NCBI GenBank assembly: GCA_025936195.1
Contig: JAICTW010000242.1
Location: forward strand, 1 to 5,344
Direction: 5' to 3'
DNA from: Flavisolibacter sp.
GTDB lineage: Bacteria > Bacteroidota > Bacteroidia > Chitinophagales > Chitinophagaceae
Length of the DNA stretch: 5,344 nucleotides
Shown one piece after another: positions 3,512 to 5,344 of the stretch (within the stretch, counting starts at the first letter, position 1; the number at the start of each line of letters is the position of its first letter). The translations under genes were made by a program, and so were the position numbers. The notes beneath the pieces are model-generated. The model worked only from the letters and a program-made list of their open reading frames with translations, did no database searches and was not told the DNA's origin.

Positions 3512-4105
3512 CTATCTCAAAGCTTTTTTTATGGCTGTGGCAGAATCAAGATGCATCCTGAGTGTTGGAAGCATTTTGGCAACAAAAGCTTTTACATCTG
3601 CATCATTATTATCTATATTTTTTTCAAAATCTTTTACAGTTGCATCGTGCCCATCTTCCATCAGGTCCATATATGCTTTATCAAAGTCTTTACCGCTTTT
3701 TTGCTTCAGTTCATCCATTTTCTTTTGATGTTCCTCACTCACGTTTGTCGGTAACGTAACATTCTTTTGGGCTGCCAGAGCTTTTAAATTATCGGTGGCA
3801 TTGGAATGGTCACGTACCATCATTGCTGCAAAATCTTTGACACGCGGATTGGAAGCTTTGTCCTTTGCCAACTGCCCTAATTGGATTTCGGTCATATTTA
3901 CATCGGCAGTATTCACCAAAAACTTTGAAGTGGATTCATCTACACCAAGCACTCCGTTACGATTGGTCGTATCACCGAGGTTATTCATCGAATCATTTTT
4001 TGCGGCATTGGCAGAATCCGCTTTTTCAACACTGTCGCTTGCCGTGTTGTTACAAGCTATCATTGCAAATGGCAGAATCAGGCCAAGCCATAGAATCTTT
4101 TTCAT
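3512..4105 (-). CDS. DUF4142 family lipoprotein
   Basis: A 197-residue secreted protein. The N-terminus MKKILWLGLILPFAMIAC is a type II signal peptide with lipobox MIAC, so C18 should be lipidated and the protein membrane-anchored facing the periplasm or outside. Residues 19-57 are a Ser/Asp/Asn/Ala-rich, probably flexible linker. From about 58 to 195 it matches DUF4142, a helical ferritin-like domain: SKFLVNTADVNMTEIQLGQLA, then MMVRDH (H100), a DFDKAYMDLMEDGH block (H153), and LPTLRMHLDSA near the end (H185). The repeated conserved His/Asp positions are a family feature, but the biochemical role of DUF4142 is not established. Start ATG 4105 fits the signal peptide; no Shine-Dalgarno sequence is seen. 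It stands alone, between the terminator at 3388-3425 and a 311-bp upstream gap. Family assignment is confident, function is not. Confidence 0.92.
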   Translation of the reverse strand: MKKILWLGLILPFAMIACNNTASDSVEKADSANAAKNDSMNNLGDTTNRNGVLGVDESTSKFLVNTADVNMTEIQLGQLAKDKASNPRVKDFAAMMVRDHSNATDNLKALAAQKNVTLPTNVSEEHQKKMDELKQKSGKDFDKAYMDLMEDGHDATVKDFEKNIDNNDADVKAFVAKMLPTLRMHLDSATAIKKALR

Positions 4106-4416
4106 AACGAATTTTTTAAAAGTTGTTTAATGAGTGTTCATAATTTTCATGCCATGTTTAAAGCAGCTAATGATTACATTGGTTTTTAATTGATAAATAA
4201 GTAAACCCATCCTTTGTTTTCTTGTTCTGCATCTTCTTATTGTTCCGCTGGCATAGCAATTGTGTTTTCATAGTAAACAGGATTAAGTTAAGGACCTTCC
4301 AAATCACTGCTTCTGCAAAAAGCTGTTATAAAATGCTTCATCATCTGATAGCGCAGGGTCTATCAATGTCAGGAATTATCAGGTGCCGATGCAATGGCAG
4401 GAAAATTTCCGCTGCA
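4106..4416. other. intergenic region upstream of the DUF4142 gene
   Basis: This 311-bp AT-rich stretch lies between two - strand genes and should hold the kinase terminator and lipoprotein promoter. I found no exact TAnnTTTG box on the - strand and no strong hairpin. A 34-codon - strand frame at 4167-4271, Lys/Gln/Asn-rich, is probably chance. Nothing else is recognised. Confidence 0.4.
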
Positions 4417-5344
4417 TCAATTATTCGCCAGGCTTCTCATTTTTTGTTTTTGCGGCAACACTATTTTAAACATCGCTCCATCGCCTTCGCTCTCGGCCCA
4501 GATCTTTCCTCCATGATATTCTACAATTCTTTTGCACAGCGCCAATCCAAGACCAGTTCCTTCATACTGGCTTTGCGAATGAAGACGGCTAAAGGTGTTG
4601 AATATTTTTTCGGCATATTCCGATTCAAAGCCAATACCATTATCCTCGATCATTATTTCATAACAATGACTGCCGTCTGCTCCTTGTTTCTCTTTCATTA
4701 GTTTTTTACATTCAAAACAAATGATGGGGGGAATCCCTTCTTTAGAAAACTTCAGAGAGTTATTAAGCAGATTATACATTAACTGGTTTAAAAGCACGGG
4801 TGCTCCTTCCACCTGCGGCAGATTGCCAATAGAAACACGGGCATGTTTTTGCTCGATCAATACTTCAAGATCGGACGTTACATTTTCAACAATTGTTTTT
4901 AAATCAACCAGCTCAAAACTTTCATTGGAAGCACCTGCAGAAGAATAGGTCAGAATGCCGTCAATCATTCCTGACATCCTTGATGATGCCTGTGCAATTT
5001 TTGCGAGATAATTTTTACTGTTTTCTGTCAACTGGTTCTCCTCATCCATCATCAGCCGCTCTGTAAACGTTCTGATCTTTCTCAGCGGCTCTTTCAAATC
5101 GTGGCTCACTACATGAGCAAACTGCTGCAGGTCTCCATTCGATTTTTCCAATGCATTGGTCCTTTGTTTTACCAATCCTTCCATCCTTTCGCTGTAAGCA
5201 CTCAGTTCATCCTTCATTTGAATAATGGCATTGGCTAAAACATCATCTTCGCTCCGGGGCAAAACGTTTACATTAAAATTTCCATTGCCAATTGCTTTTG
5301 CCGCTATTGAAAGTTCATTGTTGGATTTAGCTATTTCTCCTATG
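4417..5344 (-). CDS. HAMP-containing sensor histidine kinase, C-terminal part (5' truncated by window edge)
   Basis: The frame is open to the window edge, so these 308 residues are the C-terminal part of a longer sensor; the sensory domain is outside. Residues about 1-47 (AIGNGNFNVNVLPRSEDD onward) resemble the second half of a HAMP domain. A coiled linker leads to the DHp domain with H-box FAHVVSHDLKEPL, phospho-acceptor H81. The ATPase domain has the N box NLLNNSLKF (N195), DNGIG at 234-238, the F-box region FNTFSRLH and GTGLGL at 262-267, ending in GGKIWAESEGDGAMFKIVLP. All catalytic motifs are intact, so it should autophosphorylate at the membrane and pass phosphate to a receiver. No receiver is fused at its C-terminus. 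This kinase subtype often works with stand-alone receivers; two lie about 3.2 kb away, but a link is conjecture. A TTG at 5262 is not the start: coding continues upstream. Confidence 0.93.
   Translation of the reverse strand, partial: IGEIAKSNNELSIAAKAIGNGNFNVNVLPRSEDDVLANAIIQMKDELSAYSERMEGLVKQRTNALEKSNGDLQQFAHVVSHDLKEPLRKIRTFTERLMMDEENQLTENSKNYLAKIAQASSRMSGMIDGILTYSSAGASNESFELVDLKTIVENVTSDLEVLIEQKHARVSIGNLPQVEGAPVLLNQLMYNLLNNSLKFSKEGIPPIICFECKKLMKEKQGADGSHCYEIMIEDNGIGFESEYAEKIFNTFSRLHSQSQYEGTGLGLALCKRIVEYHGGKIWAESEGDGAMFKIVLPQKQKMRSLANN

Noticed and set aside
3408..4130. Several + strand ORFs opposite the DUF4142 gene
   Set aside because: They are antisense translations of a gene with a clear lipobox and DUF4142 pattern.
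4167..4271. 34-residue - strand ORF in the gap upstream of the lipoprotein
   Set aside because: Lys/Asn/Gln-rich low-complexity translation of AT-rich DNA, with no other support.
4222..4701. 159-aa + strand ORF overlapping the kinase
   Set aside because: Antisense shadow of the histidine kinase; it has no domain of its own.

Overview
The window looks like a chromosomal segment of a Bacteroidota bacterium, probably a member of the Chitinophagaceae. The evidence is a moderately AT-rich sequence, starts that mostly lack a Shine-Dalgarno sequence, matches to the Bacteroidota -7 promoter box (TAnnTTTG), a DUF4142-type lipoprotein, and Bacteroidota-style single-domain response regulators with a HAMP histidine kinase. 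The lineage is inferred from these traits; no search was run.

Layout from left to right: the 3' end of an unidentified + strand gene (1-123); two - strand single-domain response regulators (177-596 and 711-1172); a gap; two small + strand genes (1466-1651 and 1712-1933); a - strand gene of unknown function (1930-2202) that meets the second small gene tail to tail; a gap holding a GC-rich hairpin; a third small gene on the - strand (2571-2768); a tRNA-associated cassette (about 2994-3425); a - strand DUF4142 lipoprotein (3512-4105); a 311-bp gap; and the 3' part of a HAMP/HisKA/HATPase histidine kinase (4417 to the window edge, - strand).

Two things stand out. First, at 3008-3385 a 5' piece of a tRNA-Pro-like gene is followed directly by a small GIY-YIG nuclease gene carrying one frameshift, whose reading frame runs into a complete tRNA-Pro(CGG). 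The first 30 nt of repeat, and a -7-like promoter box in front of it, occur in both the fragment and the complete tRNA. Removing 3057-3361 would rejoin the left fragment to the T arm and 3' acceptor strand as a nearly full-length tRNA. This is the expected structure of a small element that inserts into a tRNA gene and restores it by carrying a replacement 5' part with its promoter.

Second, the three small genes at 1466, 1712 and 2571 are paralogues. Their proteins align without gaps from the initiator methionine over about 54 residues, and this alignment also fixes their starts. They form a predicted helical hairpin family that I cannot name.

The kinase and the two receiver proteins could form phosphorelay modules, but they are about 3.2 kb apart and nothing in the sequence links them. 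The lipoprotein, the tRNA cassette and the small paralogues show no clear functional connection to the signalling genes.
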